Below, one piece after another: positions 13,910 through 21,988 of a stretch of 64,000 nt of DNA (its first letter is position 1; every line of letters starts with the position of its first letter). The DNA comes from Flavobacteriaceae bacterium. GTDB lineage: Bacteria; Bacteroidota; Bacteroidia; Flavobacteriales; Flavobacteriaceae. The notes beneath the pieces were generated by a model. It was not told where the DNA came from and did no database searches. It was given only the letters and a program-made list of their open reading frames with translations. A program made the translations under genes and the position numbers. The stretch is from positions 1 through 64,000 of the forward strand of contig JALWTD010000014.1 of NCBI GenBank assembly GCA_027082925.1. The letters are read 5' to 3'.

Positions 13910-15499
13910 TTATGAAAAATACAAGTAAATAGCAACAACAATTACTCCTATAACAGCACTGGCAGGTTTTACAAATCTCCAAGGTGTAATATCAACCTCT
14001 TTGGTATATTTTTGAATATAAGGTGTTGCTCTTGGAGAAAATTTTCCGATAAGAAGCATAATAGTAACGTTTAACACAAATAATGCTGCCATTACATGTA
14101 AAAAATGAGGGTAATTTTGTGCGCCAAACACATATGGTTTTAGAATAAACTGACTCACAATGTATAAGGTTACTCCTGAAACCAATCCTATTTTAGCAGC
14201 CTTAGCCGGTACATACTTGGTAAGGTATCCTACAACAATAATGGTTAAAATAGGAATGCTATACGCTCCGTTTGCTTCTTGCAGGTAGCCAAACAATCCT
14301 TGAGGCATTTTAGCAATTAACGGTGCAATACACATGGCTATAATGGCTAATACGATTCCAAATTTCTTTCCGGCTTTAACTGTTTGTTGCTCACTAGCCG
14401 ATTTATTGAAAAAAGCAGTGTATAAATCTACACCAAATAAGGTTACCGAACTGTTTAAACCGCTATTAAACGAACTTAAAATAGCACCAAACAATACCGC
14501 AGCAAAAAAGCCCAATAAATAACTTGGAAGTACTTTATTTACAAGCATTGGATAGGCTTGGTCTGCATTTGCCAAGTTTTCTCCAAAAAGGTGAAAAGCA
14601 ATAATACCGGGAAGCACTACAATTAAAGGTCCTAAAATTTTAACAAAAGAGGCTAATAAGAGTCCTTTTTGTCCTTCTGCCAAATTTTTAGCGCCTAAAG
14701 CTCTTTGAATAATAGCTTGGTTTGTTCCCCAATAAAATACTTGTACAAGCATCATTCCTGTAAAAAAGGTTGAAAAAGGGATAGAGGCACTTTCACCTCC
14801 AATGGCATTGAATTTTTCAGGATGCGATGTTATAAGCGTGTTAATTCCTGTTAGCAAACTACCGTTTCCTATTTCTTTTAATCCGAAAAAGGGAATTAAA
14901 ATACCACCAATAAGTAATCCTACAGCATTAATTGTATCAGAAACAGCTACCGCTTTGAGTCCTCCAAAAATGGCATAAATAGCACCCACAATACCAATTC
15001 CCCAAACGGTAATCCAAAGTGCTGTTTGTTGTGATATTCCTAAAAGTGCAGGAATTCCAAACATGGTGTTTATAGCTAAAGCTCCTGAATACAGTACGAT
15101 GGGTAAAAATATAACCACGTATCCCAACAAAAATAAAATGGACGTAATTTGTTTTGTTTGCATATCGTACCGTTTTTCTAAAAACTGAGGAACAGTGGTA
15201 ATACCACCTTTTAAATAACGAGGAAGTAAAAATAAGGCTGTAATAATAATGGCTATTGCGGCAAGTGTTTCCCATGTCATAACCAAAATACCTTCTTTGT
15301 ATGCTTGTCCGTTCAAGCCTACAATTTGTTCGGTGGAAAGGTTTGTTAGTAACAGCGAACCGGCAATAACAACTGCAGTTAAACTCCTTCCTCCTAAAAA
15401 GTATCCTTCTGATGAGTTTTCATTTGTTTTTCTGGTGGCTAAGTATGATATAACGGCTACTAACAATGTAAAAGCCGCAAAAGAAATAAATTGTATCAT
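13910..15499 (-). CDS. Sodium:solute symporter (SSS family)
   Basis: A protein of 529 residues with about 14 hydrophobic segments and the SSS fold. Recognisable parts are SEGYFLGGRSLTAVVIAGSL near the N-terminus, VPQFLEKRYD, YAIFGGLKAVAVSDTINAV (the GGxxxVxxTD-like motif) and FGAILSSFNSGLNSSVTLF, which carries the serines of the Na2 site. It couples Na+ to uptake of a small solute, often a sugar, in the inner membrane; the substrate cannot be read from sequence. The gene lies 14 nt from the acetate-permease-like gene and 29 nt from NhaC, as part of one transcription unit. Confidence 0.87.
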   Translation of the reverse strand: MIQFISFAAFTLLVAVISYLATRKTNENSSEGYFLGGRSLTAVVIAGSLLLTNLSTEQIVGLNGQAYKEGILVMTWETLAAIAIIITALFLLPRYLKGGITTVPQFLEKRYDMQTKQITSILFLLGYVVIFLPIVLYSGALAINTMFGIPALLGISQQTALWITVWGIGIVGAIYAIFGGLKAVAVSDTINAVGLLIGGILIPFFGLKEIGNGSLLTGINTLITSHPEKFNAIGGESASIPFSTFFTGMMLVQVFYWGTNQAIIQRALGAKNLAEGQKGLLLASFVKILGPLIVVLPGIIAFHLFGENLANADQAYPMLVNKVLPSYLLGFFAAVLFGAILSSFNSGLNSSVTLFGVDLYTAFFNKSASEQQTVKAGKKFGIVLAIIAMCIAPLIAKMPQGLFGYLQEANGAYSIPILTIIVVGYLTKYVPAKAAKIGLVSGVTLYIVSQFILKPYVFGAQNYPHFLHVMAALFVLNVTIMLLIGKFSPRATPYIQKYTKEVDITPWRFVKPASAVIGVIVVAIYLYFS

Positions 15500-15513
15500 T
15501 TTTATAACATCAA

Positions 15514-17202
15514 TTAATGTACTTGTGGTTTTGTTGCATTTGAAGGTATTCGAATGTTTTCTACCAACTCCTGTACACTTTCAGGAGGATTTGGGGTAAA
15601 TTTAGCCACAATTATTGAAACGGTAAAATTTAGTAGCATAGCTACAGTTCCAAAACCTTCAGGAGAAATTCCAAACCACCAATCACTTTTTGTACCGCCC
15701 CCAAACCAGTTAAATTTAAACTTTAGCATATAAAAAAGCATTGTTAACATGCCTATTACCATGCCGGCAATAGCACCTTCTTTATTCATTTTTTTATGAA
15801 ATATACCCAAGATAATGGCAGGGAAAAATGAGGCTGCAGCCAAACCAAAAGCCAATGCTACGGTTGCTGCAACAAAATCGGGCGGATTGATACCAAAATA
15901 ACCTGCTATTACCACAGCAACAATTGCTGAAAGTCTGGCAGCAACCAGTTCTCCTTTTTCAGAAATGGTAGGGTTAATCATTTTTTTAATTAAATCATGA
16001 GATACCGATGAAGAAATTACTAACAACAATCCTGCGGCTGTAGAAAGCGCTGCTGCTAAACCTCCGGCAGCAACCAACGCAATAACCCAGTTGGGAAGTT
16101 GTGCTATTTCCGGATTTGCCAATACCATAATGTCTTTGTCTACGGTAAGCTCATTTATTTCAGGATTGGCAACGTATTGTACCTTTCCATCGTTGTTTTT
16201 ATCGGTAAACTTAATAAGTTTTGTTTTTTCCCAATTTGAAAACCACTCAGGAAGTTCGTCATAATTTTTATTGCTCACGGTTTCAATTAAATTTGTTCTG
16301 GAAAAAACGGCTATTGCCGGAGCTGTTGTGTATAAAATAGCGATAAATAACAATGCCCATCCGGCAGATTTACGTGCGTCACTTACTTTTTTAACGGTAA
16401 AAAACCGTACAATTACATGAGGTAAACCAGCTGTACCCACCATTAAAGCTGCGGTAATAAAAAATACGTCAATGGTAGACTTGCTTCCGGAGGTGTATTC
16501 GTGAAAACCTAAGGCTTTGTGTAATCCGTCTAATTTGTCTAACAAGTAAACGCCATCGGTACCTGTACTTCCAAAGCCTAATTGCGGAATTGGATTTCCG
16601 GTCATTTGTATTGAAATAAATAGGGCAGGCACCATAAAAGCAAAAATAAGTACACAGTATTGTGCTACTTGCGTGTAGGTAATACCTTTCATTCCGCCAA
16701 GTACCGCGTAAAAAAGCACGATAATCATTCCAATAATTACACCTGTATTAATATCTACTTCTAAAAAGCGAGAGAATACAAGTCCAACGCCACGCATTTG
16801 TCCGGCTACATATGTAAATGAAACAATAAGTGCGCAAATAACCGCTACTGTACGTGCAATATTTGAATAATACCTGTCACCAATAAAATCGGGTACTGTA
16901 AATTTTCCAAATTTTCTTAAGTATGGAGCTAATAAAAGTGCCAATAATACATAGCCTCCTGTCCAGCCCATGAGATACACCGAGCCATCATATCCGTTAA
17001 AGGATATAAGACCTGCCATTGATATAAATGAAGCCGCAGACATCCAATCTGCTGCTGTTGCTAATCCGTTAGCTAGTGGTGAAATACCACCTCCGGCAAC
17101 GTAAAAATCTTTTGTAGAGTTAGCTCTTGACCATATTGCAATACCAATATAAAGGGCAAATGTAATTCCAATTAATACCCAAGTCCATAGTTGTAAAGTC
17201 AT
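15514..17202 (-). CDS. ActP-like sodium:solute symporter (large subunit)
   Basis: A protein of 562 residues of the SSS family, closest in pattern to acetate permease ActP and the VC_2705 subfamily: STKDFYVAGGGISPLANGLATAADWMSAASF near the start, VPDFIGDRYYS, AVLGGMKGITYTQVAQY, and GGLAAALSTAAGLLLVISSSVSHDL for the sodium site. A polar insert of about 60 residues (FSRTNLIETVSNKNYDELPEW onward, with DKNNDGKVQY resembling a calcium loop) lies mid-protein. The small DUF4212 gene immediately upstream, 2 nt away, is the usual partner of this subfamily. Substrate probably acetate or another short carboxylate. Confidence 0.87.
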   Translation of the reverse strand: MTLQLWTWVLIGITFALYIGIAIWSRANSTKDFYVAGGGISPLANGLATAADWMSAASFISMAGLISFNGYDGSVYLMGWTGGYVLLALLLAPYLRKFGKFTVPDFIGDRYYSNIARTVAVICALIVSFTYVAGQMRGVGLVFSRFLEVDINTGVIIGMIIVLFYAVLGGMKGITYTQVAQYCVLIFAFMVPALFISIQMTGNPIPQLGFGSTGTDGVYLLDKLDGLHKALGFHEYTSGSKSTIDVFFITAALMVGTAGLPHVIVRFFTVKKVSDARKSAGWALLFIAILYTTAPAIAVFSRTNLIETVSNKNYDELPEWFSNWEKTKLIKFTDKNNDGKVQYVANPEINELTVDKDIMVLANPEIAQLPNWVIALVAAGGLAAALSTAAGLLLVISSSVSHDLIKKMINPTISEKGELVAARLSAIVAVVIAGYFGINPPDFVAATVALAFGLAAASFFPAIILGIFHKKMNKEGAIAGMVIGMLTMLFYMLKFKFNWFGGGTKSDWWFGISPEGFGTVAMLLNFTVSIIVAKFTPNPPESVQELVENIRIPSNATKPQVH

Positions 17203-17204
17203 AA

Positions 17205-17459
17205 TTAGTCGTTTAAATGGTGTTTTTTATCTAATTTGTTCATAAGTCTGATATACACAAGAATGAGTATGACAAACGTATAGATAGCTCCTTGCTGTGC
17301 AAACCAAAAACCAAGTTTAAATCCGCCCAGTTTAATGGTATTGAGTTGTTTTACAAATAAAATTCCACAGCCAAAAGACACCAAAAACCAAATAGAAAGA
17401 AGAATTGCTAAGTATTTTAGGTTGGTTTTCCAATAATTTCGAAGATTTTGCTTATTCAT
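17205..17459 (-). CDS. DUF4212 small symporter-associated membrane protein
   Basis: A protein of 84 residues with two transmembrane segments (about 17-36 and 53-72), matching the DUF4212 family in length and in the NLKYLAILLSIWFLVSFGCGI and GFKLGFWFAQQG motifs. The family is nearly always encoded right before an ActP-like symporter and is thought to be its small subunit. Here the spacing to the symporter start is 2 nt. It is the first gene of the sodium transport unit. Confidence 0.88.
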   Translation of the reverse strand: MNKQNLRNYWKTNLKYLAILLSIWFLVSFGCGILFVKQLNTIKLGGFKLGFWFAQQGAIYTFVILILVYIRLMNKLDKKHHLND

Positions 17460-17575
17460 TATTTTAAAAGAAATAGGTTATTTTTAGTTAGTGCTTTAAT
17501 AAAATTTATTAAAACGAGTGTAATATACTATTTTCTTCTAAGTTTATTAAGAATTTGCTAAAAAGCGATGTGTGG

Positions 17576-18958
17576 CTATTTTCCGATACAGAAATTAGCA
17601 AAAATATTACCCAGTAAATCTTCCGTAGTAACTTCACCGGTAATTTCTCCCAAATAAAACAACGCTTGTCTAACGTCAATAGCAAATAAATCGGTGCTTA
17701 TATTGGCTTCAATTCCCTTTTGAACGTCTTTAATTGCGTGTAGCGCATTGTGCAATGCTTCAAAATGTCTTGAGTTGCTCACAATGGTTTCGTTATTGCT
17801 TAAAGCTCCGGTATTAACAAGGTTTATAAGCGTTTGGGTAAGTTTGTCAATACCTTCTTTTTGTTTGGCTGAAACAATAATTACTTCCGGAATTTTTTTA
17901 GTAATGCGTGCTATTTCTACTTCTGAAATTAAATCGGCTTTATTGGCAAGTGCTACCAGTTTTTTATTCGGATATTTGGCAGTAATGTTTTGTATTTCAG
18001 AAATAACCTTGTCAGTATTATTTGAAGTAGCATCAAACAGGTATATGATAAGCTGTGCTTGATCTATTTTTTCAAAGGTTTTTTTAATACCTATAGACTC
18101 TACTAAATCTTTGGTTTTTCGAATACCGGCTGTATCTATAAACCGATAGGTTACGCCGTTGATGTTTATTTGGTCTTCAATGGCATCTCTAGTAGTACCG
18201 GCAATTTCACTTACAATGGCTTTTTCTTCATTTAACAAGGTGTTAAGCAATGTAGATTTTCCTACATTTGGTTCGCCAATAATGGCTACCGGAATACCAT
18301 TTTTTAATACATTTCCTAAGGCGAAAGAGTCTATTAATTTTTTTAAGACCGTTGAAATTTGTTCAATAAGATTTTTAAAAGCTGTTCTATCGGCAAACTC
18401 TACATCTTCTTCAGAAAAATCCAATTCCAACTCTATAAGACTGGCGAAATTGAGTAATTGCTCACGTAATTTTGCAATTTCGGTGCTAAACCCTCCACGC
18501 ATTTGCTGAAGTGCTACTTTATGCGCTGCACTAGAGGTTGATGCAATTAAATCGGCTACGGCTTCGGCTTGCGATAAGTCCATTTTACCATTTAAAAATG
18601 CCCGAAGTGTAAATTCACCTGCACTGGCATGACGAACACCATTTTTAAGGAAAAGTTGCATAATTTCTTGCTGAATGTATACCGAACCATGACAATTTAT
18701 CTCTACCACATTTTCTCCGGTATAAGAACGCGGATTTTTAAATACAGAAACCAATACTTCGTCAATAATACGATTTCCATCGATAATATTTCCTAAATGA
18801 ATGCTGTGAGAAGGTACTTTTGTTAAATCCTTTTTATCAAAATGAGTATTTACTATTTCGATGGCTTTTTCTCCGGAAAGTCTAATAATAGCAACGGCTC
18901 CCATACCAGATGGAGTGGCTAGTGCTATAATGGTATCGTTAGAAATAGAATGACTCAT
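17576..18958 (-). CDS. mnmE: tRNA modification GTPase MnmE
   Basis: A protein of 460 residues, the usual length. The N-terminal folate-binding domain (1-120) starts with DTIIALATPSGMGAVAIIRLSG. The G domain (about 220-375) has GEPNVGKST, IVSEIAGTTRD, DTAGIRKT and NKAD. The C-terminal CIGK with the catalytic cysteine is intact. Together with MnmG it makes 5-carboxymethylaminomethyl-uridine at tRNA wobble positions. A TATTTTTG element (minus strand, 18964-18971) just before the start is a probable promoter. Confidence 0.98.
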   Translation of the reverse strand: MSHSISNDTIIALATPSGMGAVAIIRLSGEKAIEIVNTHFDKKDLTKVPSHSIHLGNIIDGNRIIDEVLVSVFKNPRSYTGENVVEINCHGSVYIQQEIMQLFLKNGVRHASAGEFTLRAFLNGKMDLSQAEAVADLIASTSSAAHKVALQQMRGGFSTEIAKLREQLLNFASLIELELDFSEEDVEFADRTAFKNLIEQISTVLKKLIDSFALGNVLKNGIPVAIIGEPNVGKSTLLNTLLNEEKAIVSEIAGTTRDAIEDQININGVTYRFIDTAGIRKTKDLVESIGIKKTFEKIDQAQLIIYLFDATSNNTDKVISEIQNITAKYPNKKLVALANKADLISEVEIARITKKIPEVIIVSAKQKEGIDKLTQTLINLVNTGALSNNETIVSNSRHFEALHNALHAIKDVQKGIEANISTDLFAIDVRQALFYLGEITGEVTTEDLLGNIFANFCIGK

Positions 18959-18963
18959 AGGTG

Positions 18964-18971
18964 CAAAAATA
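18964..18971 (-). promoter_or_regulatory. Candidate -7 promoter element of mnmE
   Basis: Minus strand TATTTTTG, match to TAnnTTTG, 5 nt before the mnmE start codon; transcription would start at or very near the ATG, giving an almost leaderless message. Confidence 0.4.
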
Positions 18972-18998
18972 CGGTTTATTTAAAAATGGCGCGGTAAT

Positions 18999-19436
18999 TT
19001 AAATAGCTTGTTTAATAAAATCTTCAAATTCGTAGTAAAATAACTCGAACTGACTCATTTTTTCGTTAAAAAAAGCGTACACATCTGCCCATGTATCTTT
19101 GTTGTGAATGCTAAATTTTTCGGGATAAGGCACGTATATACGCTTGATTACTTTACCGTTTTCTAAACGGTAGGCTTCATCAAAAACGGCTGTTGGTAAG
19201 TACGTTGTTACAAGAATAGATTTAAGTGACAACAGTTGTTCATAAAGCAGTAAATTTTTTAGTTCATCATTAGATGCAATGTCTAAACAAACCATAGCCT
19301 GTTTGGTATCGGCATAAAATTTAAAGCTAAAGCCTTTTATTTTGGTGTTGTAGCTTAACCACTTTCTTGGAAAAGATTTTCCAAAACTGGTCCAAAATGT
19401 TTTTCGTAATTGTGCCGATGCTTCTTTACTAAACAT
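18999..19436 (-). CDS. DUF4268 domain-containing protein
   Basis: A soluble protein of 145 residues whose whole length resembles DUF4268 (FWTSFGKSFPRKWLSYNTKIKGFSFKF, then ADVYAFFNEKMSQFELFYYEFEDFI). The family is of unknown function and has a restriction-endonuclease-like relative in larger proteins. The gene begins directly after the miaE stop codon, so both are co-transcribed. No signal peptide or membrane segment. Confidence 0.75.
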   Translation of the reverse strand: MFSKEASAQLRKTFWTSFGKSFPRKWLSYNTKIKGFSFKFYADTKQAMVCLDIASNDELKNLLLYEQLLSLKSILVTTYLPTAVFDEAYRLENGKVIKRIYVPYPEKFSIHNKDTWADVYAFFNEKMSQFELFYYEFEDFIKQAI

Positions 19437-20018
19437 TTATCCGTGAATGGTTTCTTTGTTCCCAAGTTTTTTCATGAGTTTGGCTTCGTATTCTAACAAC
19501 TCATTCCATTTTTTATCTACTTCTTCACGATTTCCAAACTTTCTAGCGAAATTTAAAAAAAGTGTATAATGATTGGCTTCAGAAGCCATTAAATCTTTGT
19601 AAAACTTGGCCAATTCTTTGTCTTTTATATGCTCAGACAGCAATCTGAAACGTTCACAACTACGAGCTTCTATAAGTGCCGCATAAAGTAACCGGTGTAC
19701 AAGTTGCGTTGTTCTACTGCCTCCTTTAGGAAAAAATTTCAGCAAATCGTTTACATACAAGTCTTTTCGGTCTTTTCCCAGTGCTACACCTCTTTTTAAC
19801 AGCCTTTCGTGTACCATTTTAAAATGACTCATTTCCTCTTTTACCAATGCAACCATTTCGGTTACCAATTCTGAATATTCGGGAAAACTTATAATAAGTG
19901 AATTTGCTGTTGATGCAGCTTTTAACTCACAATGTGCGTGATCAATTAAAATTTCTTCAATATTTTTTTTAGCAATATTTACCCATCTTGGGTCTGTAGG
20001 AAGTTTTAAACCTAACAT
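19437..20018 (-). CDS. miaE: tRNA 2-methylthio-N6-isopentenyladenosine hydroxylase MiaE
   Basis: A protein of 193 residues, the family length. It is a ferritin-like four-helix protein with a di-iron site: ligands can be seen in DHAHCELKAA, KEEMSHFKMVH, EARSCERF and SEANHYTLF. MiaE hydroxylates the isopentenyl group of ms2i6A at tRNA position 37 using O2. The start overlaps the last base of the antiporter stop codon region (20018), so it is translationally coupled to the gene upstream. Start MLGLKLPTDPRW is typical. Confidence 0.95.
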   Translation of the reverse strand: MLGLKLPTDPRWVNIAKKNIEEILIDHAHCELKAASTANSLIISFPEYSELVTEMVALVKEEMSHFKMVHERLLKRGVALGKDRKDLYVNDLLKFFPKGGSRTTQLVHRLLYAALIEARSCERFRLLSEHIKDKELAKFYKDLMASEANHYTLFLNFARKFGNREEVDKKWNELLEYEAKLMKKLGNKETIHG

Positions 20019-21937
20019 TATGTATCAAATTTAAATTTAAGTTCTTCTAAACTGGTTTCTGAACCAACTAAGGTAATAATATCTCCTAAGCGTAAGCGTG
20101 TATATCCGTGAGAGACTAAAAGTTGTCCTTTTCGTTTTACAGAAAGTACTAATACGTCTGACGGTAAGCGTAGGTCTCTTAAACGCATTCCGTGGATATC
20201 TTGATTTCGAATTTCGATATCCATAGAATCTTGCCCTTTGTCCATTCCCAATAGGAGTGAGGTGGCATTTGGAGAACGCACAAAATGATCTAGTAAGCTA
20301 ACCATTGCAGTGGCAGGCTCTATTATTAAAGCACCTAGTTTGTGGAATTTTTCAAAATTATCGCGATGATTTAACCGTACAATAATATCTTTTGTACCGA
20401 TGTGTTCGTATATAAGTTCGGCAATTTTATAGTTTAAATCATCAGAAAGCATTAAAATAACAGCTTCGGTTTTTTCTAAGGAAAGCTGTTTTAAACTTTG
20501 TAAGTTAATTTGCTCAATATCAATAATTTCTACGTCGTTAAAATCTTCGGTATTTTTTTTCTCGGTGTTTACAATACGAGCTTCCCACTTATTTTTTTGT
20601 AGTTGTCTGGCCAATGCTACTGCCTGATTTTCGAGTCCGAATATAACTGCATCTCTCGTGCTGTCAAATTCAGGAATTTTAGCTCGTAAATGGCTCTCTT
20701 TTACATAATTTAAAGACCATTTAAACAGCGGAGGCCCTACAAGTTGATTGATTACAATAATGGCTATAATAATTGTCTCAAATTGATGTCCCCAAGTTGG
20801 AAATTCTACCGAAATAATAGTGGCCAATCCAAGAGCAACACCTGCTTGTGTTAAATATGGCATCCAAGCAATTAAAGCGTATTTTTTGGAATCGTTTGCG
20901 GCATATACACCCACAATTCCACCAAAAAACATAGTTATTAAACGTAAAAAGAACAGCGCAACGGCAATTCCAAAAACACTCATAAGAGTTTGTACAGAAA
21001 GTGAAGCTCCGGTAAGGGTAAAAAAGATAATGTAAATTAGCGGACTTATTTCTTCTAAAACTTCTGAAAATTCTATGCGATGTTTGCTGTAATTGGTGAG
21101 CGCAAAACTAGCAATAATACTAATTAATAGAGGTTCTAACGCAAATTCATGATGAAAAATAGCTACCGATTTTGTTTTAACATAATGTGCAAAAAGATAA
21201 ATGCTGTAACCAATAATTATGATGAAAATACCTTTTAGTTTGCTGTCAAATTTTGTTAAAAACGGAATTTGTAAAATTTTCCCAAACAAAAAACCTAAGC
21301 CTACTGAGGCTACAAGCTCCATAAGAAGAATTACAAAAAAGAGTACCCCGGTTTCTTCGTTGTGAATTAGTGCTTTAGCAACTGATAAACTGATGGCAAA
21401 TAAAATAATTACCAACACATCTTTTACTACTGTAACACCCATGACGGTTTTGGTAAACGGACCGTTTGCACGCATCTCGTTAATAACCGCTATGGCAGAA
21501 GAAGGTGATCTTGCTACAAAAATAGTGGCAAACAAAACGGAAATGGCAATTTTATGACTTGCAGGTTCACTGGCCATAAACGGAATAAAATTGGCTATAA
21601 AATAAATTACCGTTGCACTCATTACAAATGTAATAACCAGTTGTCCTATAGTCATCCATTTTATACTGTTAATTCTACTGCGTAATTCGTTTAAATAAAG
21701 TTCTGAACCAGCAGAAAAGGCAATAATGGCAAGTGCTATGTCATTTAAAAAATTTAGTCTATCTAAGGCATCGGGGCTAATAAAGTTTAATACTGAAGAG
21801 CCTGAAATGATTCCAGTAATAATTAACCCAGTAATTAGCGGGAATTTTATTTTTTGAAAAACCTTCGATATTTCGTTTGCAGCAATGGCAACAATTAAAA
21901 AACCGACTAAAAAAGTGACTAATAGTTTTATATCCAA
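20018..21937 (-). CDS. CPA2-type cation/proton antiporter with RCK domain
   Basis: A protein of 639 residues. The first 420 residues contain about 12-13 hydrophobic segments of the sodium/hydrogen exchanger fold (FPLITGLIITGIISG, IIAFSAGSELYL, FVARSPSSAIAVINEM). Residues about 430-555 look like a TrkA-N nucleotide-binding (RCK) domain (DAVIFGLENQAVALARQLQ), and about 565-639 like TrkA-C (MRLRDLRLPSDVLVLSVKR, LRLGDIITLVGS). This layout fits KefB/KefC-like potassium or sodium efflux systems gated by a cytoplasmic ligand. The end overlaps the miaE start. The ion cannot be told from sequence. Confidence 0.88.
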   Translation of the reverse strand: MDIKLLVTFLVGFLIVAIAANEISKVFQKIKFPLITGLIITGIISGSSVLNFISPDALDRLNFLNDIALAIIAFSAGSELYLNELRSRINSIKWMTIGQLVITFVMSATVIYFIANFIPFMASEPASHKIAISVLFATIFVARSPSSAIAVINEMRANGPFTKTVMGVTVVKDVLVIILFAISLSVAKALIHNEETGVLFFVILLMELVASVGLGFLFGKILQIPFLTKFDSKLKGIFIIIIGYSIYLFAHYVKTKSVAIFHHEFALEPLLISIIASFALTNYSKHRIEFSEVLEEISPLIYIIFFTLTGASLSVQTLMSVFGIAVALFFLRLITMFFGGIVGVYAANDSKKYALIAWMPYLTQAGVALGLATIISVEFPTWGHQFETIIIAIIVINQLVGPPLFKWSLNYVKESHLRAKIPEFDSTRDAVIFGLENQAVALARQLQKNKWEARIVNTEKKNTEDFNDVEIIDIEQINLQSLKQLSLEKTEAVILMLSDDLNYKIAELIYEHIGTKDIIVRLNHRDNFEKFHKLGALIIEPATAMVSLLDHFVRSPNATSLLLGMDKGQDSMDIEIRNQDIHGMRLRDLRLPSDVLVLSVKRKGQLLVSHGYTRLRLGDIITLVGSETSLEELKFKFDT

Positions 21938-21988
21938 ATTTCCAATTTTAAAAAGTTAAAGATACTTAAAGCAGATGAATATAAAAAC

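Noticed and set aside
13881-13982. Upstream start for NhaC with a Cys-rich N-terminus
   Set aside because: It overlaps the neighbouring symporter gene and is its antisense-shifted shadow; MHDFGFW at 13880 fits the family start.
15249-15599. Plus-strand frame of 116 codons over the two symporter genes
   Set aside because: It is a shadow of well-supported minus-strand genes with no recognisable protein features.
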